From: Circinella minor
Taxonomy: Eukaryota; Mucoromycota; Mucoromycetes; Mucorales; Lichtheimiaceae
Direction: 5' to 3'
NCBI GenBank assembly: GCA_016758965.1
Contig: JAEPRB010000099.1
Coordinates: forward strand, 1 to 64,000
DNA: 64,000 bases
The notes beneath the pieces are model-generated. The model saw only the letters and a program-made list of their open reading frames with translations. It searched no databases and was not told where the DNA came from. A program made the translations under genes and the position numbers. Each line of letters opens with the position of its first letter. The first letter of the stretch is position 1. Shown here one piece after another: positions 24,901 to 35,978 of the stretch.

Positions 24901-26490
24901 GGAAGTTATTATAATTGACGCTTGCTTTTTATCTCTTTTTGCTCTCCAGTCATTTTTACAAGATATCATGCATATTTAGACACTATCAAAGTTGATTACA
25001 CACACTCAGTTGGATCCTCGGGTTGCTTGTAACACATAATGTAGCTATTGGTTCTTTTTTTTAACCACCCAGTAACAACACGTTCATCACCATGAGAAGA
25101 TTGGACAATTTATTATGTTGTGAAACAGATCTAGATTGGCTTATTGTTGCTTTGTATTAGTATGTATTAATATATTTATGAACGTAACTGTAAAGATGAA
25201 TACGAAAAATCTTCGGTTTCATATATGATATTAAAACAATAGCATTTTTTTTTTGTGAAGTATGCAGACAATATAATAGCTGTAATTCTATTTACATTAA
25301 TTTTCCTCGTTATATTAAAAACACAAGGTATACATAGTCAGGTCAAAAGCTTTAGATAAAAACAATTTTTGTGCCTATTATTGTCACCATCATTATTAAC
25401 AAATACAGAAAAATTATCTTGTTGCACATGATAAATAATGATAATCACGAATGAGAGTGCGTGCGTGATTTGATCGTGCGGGGAAAAGATAAAACGATAT
25501 AAGTGACGAACTGTCACATTTTGGCACGAGTAGCCAAAAAGGTATGTTCTCTTACAATATACGAGAAAGTCCTTGCATCTCTTGGCAACAAAATATCATA
25601 AATTGCTGTGTCGTTAGGAGCAATAGTGACAGGAGAATGAAGACGATGTTTGGGGGAAGGAAAAAAAGAACAGAACGAGCAAGCGACTAAAGTGAAAAGG
25701 CAAATTTTTGCTCCTCTTTTCCACTATTATAGTATCATTTTTTATAAATCGTTTCAACAGCAACAAGCATAATTGGGGGTTAGTAAATAATGAGTTGTAA
25801 GGTACCCACGTCATGAAGGAATGTACGAAACCTTAAAAAGGTATAAAGATACTTTGAAGAAAAAAAAAGGGGGGGTGCATTTTTATAATAATTAACAGCA
25901 AAAAAAAAAGAAATAATGATTTTTTATATTGCTGGTTGAAAAGCAGCTGATAGCCACTACTTGTAATTGTATTAAAACAACCTATGATGCCATTGTTATT
26001 TTATTATAATTATTATTGTTGAACTTCCCCTCTCTCAGATCTTCTGGCTATCATTCATGGTCTAGGTTATTCTTTCCCATTCACAAATGAAGGCGGAGAA
26101 CAGAATAATGAAATATTTCTCTTTTGTCACGAGAGAAATTAAAGTGCGGTACCAATAGAAAGCGCAAAGCTATTTAGAAATGGGCCCAAAAAGCAAATCA
26201 CAGGAGAGTACGGAAATTTGGCCGAATCAGCTGCAGAGAAAATGTTATTTGTCCTAAATAGAGGAATCTTGTCATATATTATTCTCAGTTTCTTTGCTGA
26301 ATACAAGTCAACAACTGAATCATTATATGTCCTGCATGTTTTTTTAATCTTTTCTTCTCCCCGCCTTCAAATCAGTATATAAGCCAACAAGTTTTCAACT
26401 TTTTGCCCCAGATATATTTTTCGATCCTTTTTATAATTTTTTTTTTCAATTTTTATTTATTTTGTTTTCTTTTGATTGATGAATACATAA
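16548..26490. other. ~10-kb gene-poor region
   Basis: No gene with recognisable homology or a coherent exon chain was found over nearly 10 kb. Content is AT-rich sequence, short ATT/TTA trinucleotide tracts (for example near 19450-19490), AT dinucleotide runs (near 18950-18980), a stem-loop at 16885-16917 and a few weak frames. The final few hundred bases up to 26490 are probably the promoter of the transporter gene. The emptiness contrasts with the dense 36-54 kb block. Confidence 0.5.
16885..16917. other. Strong stem-loop
   Basis: CTCGGATGC at 16885-16893 pairs perfectly with GCATCCGAG at 16909-16917, and the inner TTTC/GAAA extends the stem after a two-base bulge, leaving a five-base loop. 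The stem is GC-rich in very AT-rich surroundings. It lies 340 bases downstream of the DUF202 stop, so it could act in that transcript's 3' region or belong to an unrecognised RNA. Confidence 0.45.
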
Positions 26491-29189
26491 ATGTCTTCGT
26501 CACCAGGTAATAACAATAATAATCGCCAGTATCAGGCTGTTAATGTATTTCAGCAATCACCATCTACAACAACACCTGTCATGATTTTGCCGCCTTCTCC
26601 ATGCGACACTACAGACGAGTATACAGCTTTACTCGGTAGTAATGAAAGAGATAGTCCATTTAATGGATCTTTTATTCGACGTATACCATGGTCGACAATT
26701 CTGAGGAGTCAGCCAGTTTCATTGTTACCGACAATAGCTGTAGGGTCATTTATTTGGTTTTGTACACCGGCAAGTGATGAATTGACACCTACTGCCATTC
26801 GAATTTTAGCTGTTTTTGTGAGGTAATGAATAAGCAACTGGGGACAAATTATTTCAACAATTAAAGCGCTGTGCTTATAACTACCATTGCTTAGCTATTC
26901 TCATCGTTTAATGGTGCAGCATCACCTCATGTATCTAATTATTATTTCTTCTCTTTTTCATTTATTTTTTGATTCTGTAATAGCTGCATTTTCGCACTCA
27001 TTACCACATCAGTGGATATTTCCATCCTTGTGTTAACTGGTCTTACCCTTTTGTCATTAACTCATTCGTTTCAGTGCGTGGATAAATCTACGGGATTATC
27101 GACTGAATGCAGATTGTGCGGAGAAGCGAATCCATTGACTGGGGACCCTTACAAATGTCATGGTGCAAAAGAATCGTTTCATCATTCACTGGAAGGCTTT
27201 TCAAGTTCGGTGGTGTGGCTCATCTTTGCAGCATTTCATTTAGGCAAAGCAGTTGAGGTCACACAGCTTGGTCGTCGGGTTTCCTTACTTATGATTAAAA
27301 TGTTTGGTAAACGTACCATGGGTCTTGCTTATGCTATTGTATTTTCAGGTACATTTTTTAAGATTTGTAAAAAAAAAACAAGGGGCGCCAAAATAGCTTT
27401 TGTGGCTATGATTATGTATTAAATATGATAAAAAATAAGGAGCGAATAATTCCATTTGTAATAACATATAACTAAATTTTCATTACATATAGAAATCCTT
27501 CTTGCTCCCTTTGTTCCATCCAATACAGCCCGTGGAGGTGGTATCATCCATCCTGTAGTCCACGCGATAGCAACCACGTTAGGTTCTACTCCAACACATG
27601 ATTCAAAAATCGGTGCTTTTCTGATGTTGGTTGGTAATCATTCGAATCTTATTTCAGCCTCCATGTACCTTACTGGTAAGAAATAAAAATAAGTCATCAT
27701 ATCGACATCATCATTTCCTTCTTTGGATGAGTAGAAAAATTTTACTCATCAATCATCAACATTCATTATGGCCTCCCGACCTTCCTCCCCCCATAAAAAA
27801 ATATACATAATTTTAGGTATGGCTGCCAATCCAATTGTTCTGAGTAAATCATCTCAATTGTATGACGGAGTAAACTTTGATTTTTTAACCTGGTTATCCG
27901 GCAGCATCGTACCTGGTCTTGTTTGTGCACTTGCATTACCTATTATTCTTAGTTGGTCTGTTGGTCTGTCTTCCAACAGTAAAAAACGAAACGACGAAGA
28001 GGAAGGTGGTGGTTCGACAGGTAGTGGCATCTCAAATTCAACAACAAAATTCCCCAATGATGGCATTGTCAAACATGCTGAAACAGAACTTGAGCGCATG
28101 GGAACCATGTCTGGCAAAGAATGGGTAATTGATTTAAATTTTTTTGAAACATATATTTTATTCGGAGCACCTCATTCTTCTATCTTTGTTCACTAACGAC
28201 CGAATATTGTTTCTTTTCTCTTCTTTTTGTTGCTTAGCAACTTTGCTTTGTTTTATTGACTTGTCTTAGTCTTTGGGTAACATCAAGTTACACAAAATTA
28301 GACGCAACACTTGTCGCACTTTTAGGAATCATTGCTCTGCTTCATATGGGAACACTGTCTTGGAAAGATATTTCAAAAAATACTAATGCGGTAATGTGCA
28401 TGTTTGTTGTTTTTTTTATCAACTCCCCTCCTCACTCGATCTTGCCCAAAAGAAAAAGAAAATACAACCAAATAAGGATAATTTTTTTAATTTTAGAATT
28501 ATTTCCATTTATTTATTGTTTTTAGTGGGATACTTTAATATGGCTGTCCGGTTTCGTCACAATGGCCCATCAACTTTCAGAAGCAGGAGCCTCAAAATAT
28601 ATTGGCGATAAAGTTTCAAATGCAATTGAAGAATTGGGGTTACCACCCGTACCATTCTTAGCCGTAGCTTACTTTTTAACAACTTTTATGTTCTCTTCTT
28701 TGAGTGCTCATATCGTCGCTTTTGTTGGCACCTTTTTGGATGCAGGTCATGCATTAGGGGCTCAACCTATGATCTTGGTGGCATTTATCGCATATTTTGG
28801 TGCATTGGGTGGTTGCATGGTAAGTAAATCTTCTATGCAAGTTGCTATTATTATAATATTATTCACTTTGTTTCTCACTCGTCCTGCATTTCGATGCGTC
28901 TGTTTTTTCTTTTCTCATTTAGACAAATTACTCTACAGGTAATAAATCCATTTTTCTGGCACTGATTTAAAAATACCTTCTTTTTTTTCAAAAAAGAAAA
29001 TATATGTGTATATGCATTTTGCTCATCCATTTTTATCTTTTTTTAGGCATGGCTGCAATGTATTATGCATCCGGTTATGTATCTCGTGCTAAGTGGTTTA
29101 TCATCGGTTTTCAATTAGCACTTTTCTATCTTGTGATTTACTTTACAGTTGGTATGGGTTGGTGGCGAGTTTTGGGTTGGTGGGATTAA
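26491..29189 (+). CDS. DASS-family (SLC13/DIT1-like) dicarboxylate/anion transporter
   Basis: A membrane symporter of the divalent anion:Na+ symporter family, nearest in pattern to plant plastid 2-oxoglutarate/malate translocators and bacterial CitT/YbhI. Exons: 26491-26822, 26984-27348, 27493-27675, 27817-28124, 28238-28390, 28526-28819, 28923-28938 (16 bases) and 29047-29189, giving 597 residues in a single frame. About twelve hydrophobic segments follow a polar ~70-residue N terminus. Family blocks: SEILLAPFVPSNTARGGGI, MLVGNHSNLISASMYLTGMAANP, FDFLTWLSGSIVPGL, AWDTLIWLSGFVTMAHQL and NYSTGMAAMYYASGYV; the SNT-like and paired re-entrant motifs bind substrate in this family. Odd features are a Cys-bearing insert (QCVDKSTG to KCHGAKES) between early helices and an acidic Gly/Ser-rich loop (KKRNDEEEGGGSTG). 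Transported anion cannot be read from sequence. Confidence 0.92.
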
Positions 29190-31414
29190 ATTTGCAACCT
29201 CTTTATCCTACTATTATAAGTATTTTCTTCCTCTAATTATCGTTATAATTTTGTGCATATCATAACCCATTTATAAACTTCTCATTTCTTTTCTTCGATC
29301 ATCCCCCTTCATTTCTTTTGCCTAATACATATAAATATACTTTCACTACTACTGTATACCCCTGCCTTATTATTATTTTCGAGGTAGCACAACTTGAAAC
29401 TATTATTATATACAAAGATACCCTTACTATCGCCATCATCATCTTTTTTTATTTTCTATTTTTTTTATACATAATCACTTTTCCACATTATGTCGTTTAC
29501 CTCGTATTAGAAACAGCTTTATTAGCAACTTGCTTTTTTTAATAATATATATATATACATACAGACATTTGCCAGAGGCTATATCATCTACATAATTTAA
29601 AATTTGTTTTAAACATTTCATGTCACCAAATGATTTATATCATCAAGTTTTGTCACGACTATATAGAAACGTCGATCTCTTGATCCCTTGTGCTATATGT
29701 TAATATATTTATGATATGTATATTATGACACTACAATGTATTCTACGAGTTGTACGTTAGACCAAAATATACGCAAAACTCGATTAGAAAAATGCTAGGC
29801 TGAAGGAACGAGTATTCTTGTATTACCTGAGAAAAATTTATTCGATTCATTATACTAAAGCAGGGAAAAAATTATCTTGTTGTTTCAAGTGGCGCACTTC
29901 TTTTTCCTTTGACTAGCACCTACATGGACATTTGTATTTACATACTGTACATCTAATAATTACTTAGTACTAGTGCGAGTTACTGTTGAAGTATATAAAA
30001 TAAGCTTAAAATAAACAATAATGGTAATGATGACATCAAATTTGTGAGTTTAGATAACTCGCATATTTTTATCCACCTTAATATTATATGCAAAATGTTC
30101 TCCATCTGTGCGCAGGGGAACATACTTTGTGCTAATCCTATGATATTAATACAAATGACGTCTATGTATACATATATTTAACTCGTTCCGATATTATGGT
30201 TTATACGCATATAACATATACACCTCATTATACCTTATGATATCATCTTACATGAAAAATGCGTTTTTTCTCAACAAGATTCTTACGTAGCATCGTTATT
30301 TATTTTCCAAATTCTGCAGAGTGAGGAGGACTGACAATTAAGATCTCGTGGCCATCAGTTGTTTTTGTGAACAAATGTTTTCGGCAATACTTATATAATC
30401 ATACTTTCTATCAAAATGTTCTCTTTCGAATGTATAGCGAACGAAATATTTTTATACTAACTTCATTTTATTATCACAATTCTGTGTAACAGTGATGGAT
30501 TGCATCTTTTAAAAAGAATTATTCGTCTATCTATCTTATTGCTCCGCGTATTTTTTTTTTAAAGGTGAAAAAATCCCCTTTTGAACGACTTGCCAAATAA
30601 TAAAAAAAAACATAACATTTAGAAATTTAGATTAACAAAGCTCTTTACGTATGAATTTATGAAGAGAACGGAATTTATACAATGATGTTATTCTTTCCTC
30701 TACTATGTAATAAACCTAAAAAGTTATAAGTAAAAAATGCATGACTCGTCGCTATCATACTAGTATTCATCACTTTAAAATTAAGAAGGGTTAGTGTTTT
30801 TTTTTCTGCAATGGGTTATTTGCCTATCATAATCCGAAACAAACTCTTCTTTTTCGCCCGCTCCTATCATCTATATTTAGGAATAAGAAGAATAGATAGT
30901 TTTTATTTACAGTATGTGTTTCTGTCGTTGCTGTAAATAAATGATAAAGAGGTGTGCACCCAACTAAAGTAGACAGTTCTTTTTTCCTAGTGTCATAGTT
31001 CTCATCTTAATAGCTTGGTAACACACAGAAGGCTGTGTAAGAGTTTTCTTTCCTTTCCTGAGTTTAATTGTTGTCTAGATGGTTTTTTTTACTATACATC
31101 TTCCTTTCCTTTCACCTATTTTTTGTTGAATCACAGCAACCACGTACAGACCACATACCCTGTCTGTTTTGTCTGATATGGCTTCCAAGTAATTTCGATA
31201 TTATGTACATGATAAATATAAACAGCAAATATAAAATTGATATTTATTTAATATTACTGAAATAATACAATAGTCTAATTTTTTTTTTTTTTTGCATTGC
31301 TAGATACATCATCATTTTATAAATTGAAACTAGTAGAAAAAAAACCAAAAAAAAAAACCTCTACCAATAAAAGAAACGATAAACCTGACAACAATCGCGA
31401 AGAAGACGGTAATA
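29190..31414. other. Intergenic, AT-rich
   Basis: Between two genes on the same strand. It holds the 3' end of the transporter transcript and the promoter of the F-box gene. No coding potential of note; T/A runs and scattered short frames only. Confidence 0.5.
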
Positions 31415-33109
31415 ATGCAACCAAAGGAGAATAAAAGAATAATGTCAACAACAATAAATTCAAATGATATTCCGAATGACGTTTGGATACACGTATTTCG
31501 AATGTTAAACTCAAAGGATAGTTTTGTAACATGTGCACTCGTGTGTAGAACTTGGTGCTATATGATACAAACCGAGTTTATAACAAATAAAGCGGCAAAA
31601 GAAATTTTCGATCCATTTTCACCAACTCGTTTAAAATGCATCAAGATGGACCAAGAATGGTTATCTGAGTGTTTGACATTTATATGTGCTAGACGTTCAT
31701 ATTATACTATCGAGAAATTAGGTAACAAAAAACTAACATGTTATTGTGTAAATAATATTACATGAATATTCTCAGCAGATATGTATAATATAAATTTATT
31801 ACATGTAGAGATTGAAGGTTTGACATATCAACATCTTAAACAACTCAAGACTTTTATTCGATTGATCGAGCCAACGAGTCTCCAACGAGTCGCATTTTAT
31901 GATGCACATATTGCATTAGAAAAATTTGCACCGATTATTTTCGAAACTTTTCCCAATCTTTCTGAATTTACAGTCGCTTTCACAAGTAATAGTGTATTTA
32001 AACGACGAACAGAAGCAGGGAACTTTTTTAAAGAATCATCAACAAAATTCAAGTTAAGGCATCTATGGCTACAGCTCCGTGATGACGGGTTCGAAAAAGG
32101 CACCAATAGTATAATTGCGAAAAAATTGATCAAAAATAGTCCTCATTTAACACAACTTTTTGTGGAGTCTATGGCAACAACCGCACACGAGGATATTATT
32201 GACATGTGGTCGCTTGGTCAATTTTCCAACTTACAAGTGCTTGGGATGACCCATTATGACAGAATTCGCCAATTGCTTGCCCATCCAATAGTAAAGGAAA
32301 TAAGAACCAGAAACAATGATGATAGTAACTTTTTGAATAAGATAGCAAAGCAAAAAACTCAGAAACGAGGATTACGAGTTTTAGCCATCACTGAAAATCA
32401 TATACGTTATCATTATTATGACTATGTGAAAATAAAAGAAGAGATACTTAAAAAAGTGCATAATACTTTAGAACTACTTTTTCTTGAAAACTTGCATCCA
32501 TCGTCTCATGTAACATGGGCGGAATTGTTTAGTTGCTGTACAAAAAACATCGTGTTTCCAAGGTTACGTCATGTTATTTTGCATCTGGGCAAAACTTGTA
32601 GTTTCAGAAGTGTATTCCCAGCAAGTATTACGGAACAAGATTTTCAAGGCAAATTGTGCACTTTATTATCCCAAGCGCACCAACTTGAAAATTTTACCTA
32701 CCGACGAGATCTGAGGTTAACACGATATTTAGAAATGGAAACCTGGATTACAGATAATATCCTCCAAACCTTGATAGAACATTGTCCTGGATTGACGACA
32801 TTTCAAGTGGCCGGTTGCTATCGGTTTAGTTCAAATAAACTACGTCAATTTATACAAGCGTTTGAAAGGCAACTGAAAACTGTAGAGTTTGATTGTTCGA
32901 TCGGTGGCGATAATTTGAAATTTGTTGTAAAAACATTAAAAAATCTCAAGCAAATTAGTGTACGACACATTTGTTCACAGAGCCATGATTTTCATAATTG
33001 TCCAAATATTCCGCAAATTGATGAACAGAATATATTATTGACTTGGGATGGTTCTTTTGATATTACAGCACTTGACCGTATCGATTATAAATTATATGAT
33101 ATATTTTAA
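31415..33109 (+). CDS. F-box protein with leucine-rich-repeat-like C terminus
   Basis: Likely a substrate adaptor of an SCF (Skp1-Cullin-F-box) ubiquitin ligase. Exons 31415-31721 and 31776-33109 give 546 residues. The F-box is at about residues 18-52: NDIPNDVWIHVFRMLNSKDS followed by VTCALVCRTWCYMIQ, with the expected Pro, Val-Trp and Cys-Arg-Trp positions for Skp1 binding. The remainder has irregular leucine-rich units (LQRVAFYDAHIALEKFAPII, NLSEFTVAF, LRHLWLQLRDD, LTTFQVAGCYRF, LKNLKQISVRH), typical of the many diverged F-box/LRR proteins of Mucorales. The start at 31415 is the first Met; the Met at 31442 is an alternative. The 3' splice site is a tandem CAGCAG. The target protein cannot be predicted. 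It converges with the gene at 33691-34538. Confidence 0.85.
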
Positions 33110-33690
33110 TACATATGCAATCAACTACTGTACTATGTATGTATATAAAAATAATAAAAGTAGAGTTGGATATTATATTTTTTATAAGCTAATGTTAATG
33201 CACGTCTTTTTCATTTATTTAACTGTATAATCATATGCAGAACACATGTAATAACATTTAATTGAGAGATTAACATTAATATTAGTTATAAATAAATAAC
33301 TTATTATTATTATTTTATGTCTAAGCTTCATTTTTTTGTGGCAATCAATTAAATAGTATAATCATGTTCTTTTCAGTCAGTTTTACTATATCTTGAACCA
33401 GGACCATATTAATTCTTGCCGTTTCACGGATAATAATATATATAGTATAAGGTTTTACTATTAATTCATTTATGAAAAAGAAAAAAGAAAAATTACATAT
33501 ATAAAATAAAGATGAAGGAAGGGATATAAATTTATGTAATGGACTATTGTACAAAAGTAAATGTTGCATGTATTAAAAAAAAGGAGGAGAAAGGTAGAGG
33601 ATGGAATGTCACATATTTTTTTCAAAGAAAATAGAGAACAAATAAGAAAAAAGAGAGAAAAGCATTGTTTTTTGGGGAGAGGGGAAATCA
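33110..33690. other. Convergent 3' intergenic region
   Basis: Lies between two convergent stop codons. AT-rich with AATAAA-like words on both strands that could serve as polyadenylation signals. No gene seen. Confidence 0.5.
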
Positions 33691-34538
33691 TCATTCACGA
33701 TACGCAGGTGGTTCTTCTGCCATTCTTCTATCTGTTAACGGATAGTAAGCATCATCATTTAATCTTCCATTACGATTAAAACGTTTATAAACCCATCCAA
33801 GATTCCACCATCGTTCTTGTTGTTGTGGAGAAGGCTGTTTCCATTTTTCATATAATCGATGAACACTGTGTGCCAAAGGCCCCAGCTGTTGCCGGCCAAC
33901 CACTAGAAATAAAACAATTGCCCCTGTAGCAACGACAGCCCAAACGGCTGACTGCCATTCATCTCCCAAAGTCCACTGATGGAGCGCAGCTCCATAATAA
34001 GGTGGTAAGTCGTCTCTGGGTGCACATACTGTATTATTGGCGCAATGTCCGGGGATATCAAGTCCATAAAAACACTCCATATTATTTTCACAATTTTCTC
34101 CAACGGTTCGTTTTGGTTGGCAAGTACGTGTTGCTTTGTCACAATAGGCATTACGACTACAGTTGCCAATAAGTTCTAGATCACCTTCACTGATTACATC
34201 CGGCCCTCGAAACTCAATGTAACTATATAGTTCGTCAGATAATGGTATCGTGATACATGATTCACCAATGTCATCCCCGTCTCCATGTGGTAAATAAGCC
34301 ACAGTATCCACAATCGTAGGATTCATTTCGAATCCGCCAAGGTCTGTTATTATTATTTTTATTGTTTCAATTAGGTGTGTGAATTCCATGTTATTGTATT
34401 TTTTTTTTTTTTATCTTTTTCCATATATATACTCTGTTGCTTACTTTGATTTCGACATACTAATCCACGTTCAGTAGCAAAGCAGCTATGTACTGGAAAT
34501 AGAGGGCAATCTGCGGGATCTCGACAATGTTGTTCCAT
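33691..34538 (-). CDS. Single-pass membrane protein, Cys-rich N-terminal region, PPxY tail
   Basis: Family not recognised. Exons 34445-34538 and 33691-34343 give 248 residues; an in-frame TAA shortly upstream of the ATG at 34538 fixes the start unless there is a further 5' exon. Residues 1-150 contain spaced cysteines (MEQHCRDPADCPLFPVHSC, GNCSRNAYCDKATRTCQP, GENCENNMECFYG, GHCANNTVCAPR), resembling disulphide-bonded extracellular modules, although no N-terminal signal peptide is visible. A hydrophobic helix at about 161-181 (SAVWAVVATGAIVLFLVVG) is followed by a basic, tryptophan-containing cytosolic tail ending MAEEPPAYRE. PPAY at 243-246 is a consensus PPxY ligand for WW domains, such as those of Rsp5/Nedd4 ubiquitin ligases. 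Orientation with Cys outside and tail inside is inferred. Confidence 0.72.
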
Positions 34539-35978
34539 CCCAAAGGGAACGAGTTTTTAATAAAGAGTGTAATAAAAAAAAAGAGAGTTCTGCTAACAGT
34601 AAAATTGGCCTACATCTCCCCCACCTAAAAAGAAAAGGGGTTTTCTAATTTGGTAAAAGAATGTAAACTCAGCTTTTTTTCTTTTTATTAATGTGGGACC
34701 TTCTAATCTTTTTATCTCTTTCTTTCACTTCCCATGTCATTTATTCTAGTAGCGTTTTGCCACAGTAACCAAGTTGTCAAATTCAAACAAAATATTTTAA
34801 AAATTCAAAAGTTTATATACTAAAAATAAAAATAATTATAAAAAGTACAATCCAAATTTTGTTTTTGTCAGTAGATGGGTTATTTTTTTTTTTTTTTTTT
34901 TTTGGTTTAAATTATTCGAAACCCCTGAGGTGTCTATATGTATGTTCTTTATCCATGCAAAGGGATAAAAAAAAATTATGATATAGATTTAATTGACCTC
35001 CGCAACTTAATATTAATTATTGTAAGGGGAATATTGAGTTCAGTCTAAATTATTAATACTCACTGGGCCATATGATAATCTTTTTTACAAGATAAATATC
35101 AAAATATAATTTTTAGGATGTCAATTTAGAATAATAATAACACGTAAATAAATATCTGCAGGTTTATCATTGTTTTTCAGATCAAGAAAAAATTGGAGAT
35201 ATATACATGTAAAAGTAATTCTGTTGAATAATTCAATTGAAATTGATGATGTATTTTTCTTATATGCACATAGATCAAAAGATGCAATTAGATCGTACGT
35301 ACTAAAAATATATATATTGGAAGATTCTCATCGTAGACAAAAATATCTATAGAAAATTAAATAGGAAGATAGCGTAGTATTAAATAATAGTTATAATCTT
35401 TATGCCGCTCCTGGGTTTTCTTTGAATTAGCTAAAACTTGGATGAATTATTATATTATAAGCATTTACGTAGTAGGAATGACTCTTTTTCTTATCTTTCC
35501 AAAGGAAATCAGATGCAGTCTTATTTTTAGGCAGGGTATATACATTTATTCACACTCAAGAAGTAGAAAAAGAGAGAGAGAGAGAAGAAGATGATGATAG
35601 ATTGCGTATGATTGCCCTGAATTGGGTGACTGATTAAGAACTATCGTGTGAATTATACTATATATTACAATGTCAAACCAGCTGATTTTTTTTTTTTTGA
35701 AAAACAGAACTTAATGAATATCCAATAAATGGTGCGAGAATAAGAGTTATAATATAGTATATGTTAGTTTATCTAATAGGCCATCATCACTATCAAGGAG
35801 CTTAAAAATTTCTTGTGGTAACCTGAGCAAAGTGTGGGGGAGCGTGGGAAAGCTTCAATTTTCAACTTGTTATAAAAAAAGAGACCTTTTTTTTCCCTCG
35901 ACGTGACATTTTTGTTTTTTTTCTCTACTTTCTTTTCCAAACAGAAACAAACCTCTTCTTTTTTTTTTTCATCCAACC
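34539..35978. other. Divergent promoter region, no gene seen
   Basis: About 1.4 kb between the PPxY membrane protein (minus) and the acyl-CoA dehydrogenase (plus). It includes a ~23-base T run near 34880-34903 and a GAGA tract near 35572-35584. The weak frame at 35170-35352 has no family resemblance. Confidence 0.5.

Noticed and set aside
27854..28117. Minus-strand frame inside the transporter gene
   Set aside because: It is the antisense shadow of exon 4 of the DASS transporter, whose own frame is strongly conserved.
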